From the NCBI GenBank assembly GCA_016214035.1, contig JACRPF010000011.1, forward strand, positions 62,001 through 126,000: a stretch of DNA of 64,000 nt, given 5' to 3'. The stretch is from Spirochaetota bacterium (lineage in GTDB: Bacteria; Spirochaetota; Brachyspiria; Brachyspirales; JACRPF01). Numbering within the stretch: the first letter of the stretch is position 1; the number at the start of each line of letters is the position of its first letter. Below, piece by piece: positions 62,157 through 64,000 of the stretch. The notes under the pieces are model-generated. The model was not told the origin of the DNA and searched no databases. It worked only from the letters and a program-made list of their open reading frames with translations. A program made the position numbers and the translations under genes.

Positions 62157-62185
62157 TTGAAAAAATGCTTTGAGAAGTGTATAAT
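62157..62185 (+). promoter_or_regulatory. promoter of a candidate small RNA
   Basis: TTGAAA (62157-62162), 17-bp spacer, TATAAT (62180-62185), pointing away from carB into a stretch with no coding frame that ends at a terminator. Confidence 0.6.
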
Positions 62186-62190
62186 GCTCA

Positions 62191-62275
62191 CGGCAAGTTA
62201 TTTTACAGATAGGGTTTCAGGATATATCCCGCGCTGTCAATAAATAAAAAAGGACGGCGTTTCCGCCGTCCTTTT
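62191..62275 (+). ncRNA. candidate ~85-nt small RNA between carB and flaB
   Basis: The unit runs from the promoter at 62157-62185 to the stem-loop at 62246-62275. There is no open frame and no ribosome-binding site. The RNA would be antisense to the 3' untranslated end of flaB. Function unknown; no match to a known family was recognised. Confidence 0.45.
62246..62275. terminator. bidirectional Rho-independent terminator (flaB and the small RNA)
   Basis: GGACGGCG / CGCCGTCC stem with loop TTTC, flanked by an A-run on the left and TTTTC on the right. Read leftward it has a long T-rich tail and ends flaB; read rightward it ends the candidate small RNA. Confidence 0.88.
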
Positions 62276-62295
62276 CAGTTCGAGTTTGCTGCAAA

Positions 62296-63156
62296 TTACC
62301 GGAGAAGCTGCAACATCGTCTGACCGCTCTGATTCGCCTGTGCGAGCATCGCAGTACCGGCCTGAACCAGTATCTGGTCTTTCGCAAAGCTTACCATGAC
62401 TTCGGCCATGTCCGCGTCGCGGATGGTCGATTCGGCAGACTGCATGTTCTCAGCCGCTACGAGCGCGCCGCGTGCGGTGTGCTCAAGGCGGTTCTGATAC
62501 GCACCGAGGTCAGCGCGCTGTTTGGAGATCTTCACGAGCGCCTGGTCGACGATGCCGATCGCCTGGTTCGCCTTCTCGGGCGAGCTGACGGAGATTGTCG
62601 ATGTGGTGTTCAGATACTGTATGCCGAGACCTTTTGCGGTCATCGTGCCGATGTAGACGCGTTTGCGTTCGTCCATATTGGCGCCGACGTGGAACCACAT
62701 GGAAGCGGTGGGCGTTCCGCCGGCAACTGCGTTTGCAAAGCGGCCGGTGAGCATGCGCAGGCCGTTGAACTGGGCGTGCGATGCGATGCGGTCGACTTCG
62801 TCAACGAGCTGGGAGAGTTCCACCTGGATCTGCATGCGGTCTTCGGCGGTATAGATACCGTTCGACGACTGGATGGCCAGTTCGCGGATGCGCTGGAGCA
62901 CATCCTGGCTTTCCTGCAGATAACCTTCAGCAGACTGGATGAACGAGATACCGTCTTCGGTGTTCCGTTCAGCCTGGCGGAGTCCGCGGACCTGCGAGCG
63001 GAGCTTTTCGCTCACTGCGAGACCCGATGCATCGTCGCCGCCGCGATTGATGCGCATGCCTGACGAGAGCGCGTTCATGCTTTTGTTCACGTCCCAGTGC
63101 TTGAACTTCAGCACCCGGTTAGCATTGATCGCGTTCATGTTGTGATTGATGATCAT
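62296..63156 (-). CDS. flaB: periplasmic flagellar filament core protein FlaB
   Basis: 286 residues, the normal spirochaete FlaB length. The N-terminal [12 protein letters not shown], then [23 protein letters not shown] (part), and the C-terminal [24 protein letters not shown] (part) are the D0/D1 coiled-coil segments. The variable D2/D3 domains of external flagellins are missing, as expected for periplasmic flagella. AAGGAGG lies seven bases before the ATG. A TATAAT-like box (63178-63183, minus strand) is near, but no convincing -35 or sigma-28 site was found. This gene is the best taxonomic marker here. Confidence 0.95.
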   Translation of the reverse strand: MIINHNMNAINANRVLKFKHWDVNKSMNALSSGMRINRGGDDASGLAVSEKLRSQVRGLRQAERNTEDGISFIQSAEGYLQESQDVLQRIRELAIQSSNGIYTAEDRMQIQVELSQLVDEVDRIASHAQFNGLRMLTGRFANAVAGGTPTASMWFHVGANMDERKRVYIGTMTAKGLGIQYLNTTSTISVSSPEKANQAIGIVDQALVKISKQRADLGAYQNRLEHTARGALVAAENMQSAESTIRDADMAEVMVSFAKDQILVQAGTAMLAQANQSGQTMLQLLR

Positions 63157-63643
63157 ACGATCCTCCTTGAAAAAACTTATTATAAAGGCTTCCTTGCCTT
63201 TATTCCGTAGTCAATCAGCCCGCACCGGATTAACGGCACAGGTCGACGTACCTGATGAAAGGACATGCGGCGTACCGGCGGGAAAACGCGGATACGGACG
63301 TCCCTTCAAAAAGTGTTCAAGGTTTTTTTCACAACACCGAAACTGTAACTGCCAGGTTACGAATAGGTATTGGGAAAAATACCTTGAGTTAAAGCTTGTA
63401 AAAGAGCTTTTAAAAACCACAATGCGAGAGCATAAACTAACGCCCTGCGTTAGAGGATGCTTGAGCAACACCACCACAGTGTTAAGAAGATCCTTTTGAT
63501 GCCACTCTTTGGGATCTTCTTGACTCATTTTTATTGTCGGCATGATCAGTCATAAATATTAGCCGCATCGCACATTTTTTTTGCTCATGTCTTTTTGGCT
63601 CCGGCCGACAATTGCAGTAAGAACCGTGCTGCGAGGCGCCACC
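63157..63643. other. 487-base intergenic region with a chain of six hairpins
   Basis: Between divergent flaB and the partial gene at 63644. No coding frame is convincing. Hairpins: GTAAC stem 63345-63360; AGGTATT 63365-63384; AAAGCT 63391-63410; GCAT/CTAACGC compound 63430-63460; AACAC 63467-63483; AAGAAGATCC 63484-63521. All stems are perfect except an internal loop in the fourth. They could be a structured leader of either gene or a separate RNA. Confidence 0.6.
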
Positions 63644-64000
63644 ATGATCACCAGAAAAGAAAAACAATTCATCATCGTCGTTGCGACCGTTGCGCTTGCC
63701 GTCCTTTCGCGCGTGCACGGCGCAGCCCCGACCGTGGAACTCATTGATACCCCGACGGCGATGACGCTTGACCGCGGGTTTTATAACGTCGGATTCTATG
63801 TGTACAACAACGGCGGCATCTTCATAAAATCGCTCATCGGCGTCACGGAAGGGATCACGCTCGGCGTGAACGAATCGGTGGAACGGGCCATCAGCACGTC
63901 GTCAGCGGTGTGGCATATACCGTCGGTCATGGCTAAATTCCGGCTGCTTGGCGGCGCTCCCGACGCGCTGCATCTGGCGCTCGGTTTCGGACCGCAGACC
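63644..64000 (+). CDS. secreted barrel-like protein, 5' part
   Basis: 119 codons from ATG 63644 to the window edge, with no stop. GAGG stands eight bases before the ATG. The N-terminus is a signal peptide (FIIVVATVALAVLSRVHGAA) and the mature part opens ELIDTPTAMTLDRGFYNVGFY and continues with short alternating strands (LIGVTEGITLGVNESVERA). This style is typical of spirochaetal outer-membrane-associated proteins of unknown function. The family could not be named. Confidence 0.65.
   Translation, partial: MITRKEKQFIIVVATVALAVLSRVHGAAPTVELIDTPTAMTLDRGFYNVGFYVYNNGGIFIKSLIGVTEGITLGVNESVERAISTSSAVWHIPSVMAKFRLLGGAPDALHLALGFGPQT

Noticed and set aside
63157-63250. Sigma-28 promoter for flaB
   Set aside because: GCCGTTAA near 63227 resembles the -10 but no TAAA-type -35 is at the right distance.

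Overview
The window looks like a chromosomal segment of a free-living, polysaccharide-degrading spirochaete (phylum Spirochaetota), probably uncultured. The taxonomic call is an inference. It rests on a FlaB-type core flagellin (62296-63156), a metallo-beta-lactamase protein carrying two cyclic-nucleotide domains, small spirochaete-style outer-membrane barrels, and the overall gene mix. No tRNA, rRNA, CRISPR array or intact transposon was found. Both ends cut through genes.

Layout. 1-10.4 kb: tail of an acyltransferase, the MBL-cNMP protein, a divergent pair of secreted PQQ-like beta-propeller proteins, an esterase, an aminotransferase, a secreted carbohydrate-binding-like protein and a BioD/DRTGG P-loop protein. 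10.4-13.8 kb: a gene-poor, repeat-rich stretch with an AT-rich outer-membrane-like protein and an orphan ribbon-helix-helix protein, bounded by inverted copies of a ~70-bp repeat. 13.8-24 kb: MurJ, then secreted glycan enzymes (GH71-like, sialate O-acetylesterase, CE7 acetylxylan esterase) with an AraC regulator. 24-29 kb: a membrane polyferredoxin, then an oxygen-detoxification run (rubredoxin, flavodiiron protein, superoxide reductase, rubrerythrin) that continues into ruvC-ruvA. 29-31.9 kb: a Spy-like protein/ECF sigma/anti-sigma operon and lysS. 32-36.4 kb: crtI-crtB divergent from alr.

36.3-50.7 kb is a glycoside-catabolism block. One operon holds an alpha-mannosidase, a beta-mannosidase-type GH2 enzyme, an FAD oxidoreductase and a ROK kinase. 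A second holds another FAD oxidoreductase, a large clan GH-A-like secreted enzyme and a polysaccharide deacetylase, divergent from a second AraC regulator. A GDSL hydrolase follows. The enzymes fit extracellular cleavage and deacetylation of a decorated mannan- or xylan-like polymer followed by cytoplasmic cleavage and sugar phosphorylation; the actual substrate cannot be read from sequence.

50.7-57.9 kb: an ECF sigma factor with a small membrane protein, three pseudopilins behind an outer-membrane barrel, then an Opp-type ATPase / TPR-SPOR / PabB operon and another barrel. 57.9-64 kb: an EamA transporter, carB, a candidate small RNA, flaB, a long intergenic chain of hairpins, and the start of a secreted barrel-like protein.

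The most unusual signals are non-coding: several sigma-70 promoters whose -10 box lies 6-9 bases from the start codon (predicted leaderless mRNAs), a promoter-plus-terminator unit for an ~85-nt RNA between carB and flaB, six consecutive hairpins at 63345-63521, and the nested inverted repeats around 10.6 and 13.6 kb.
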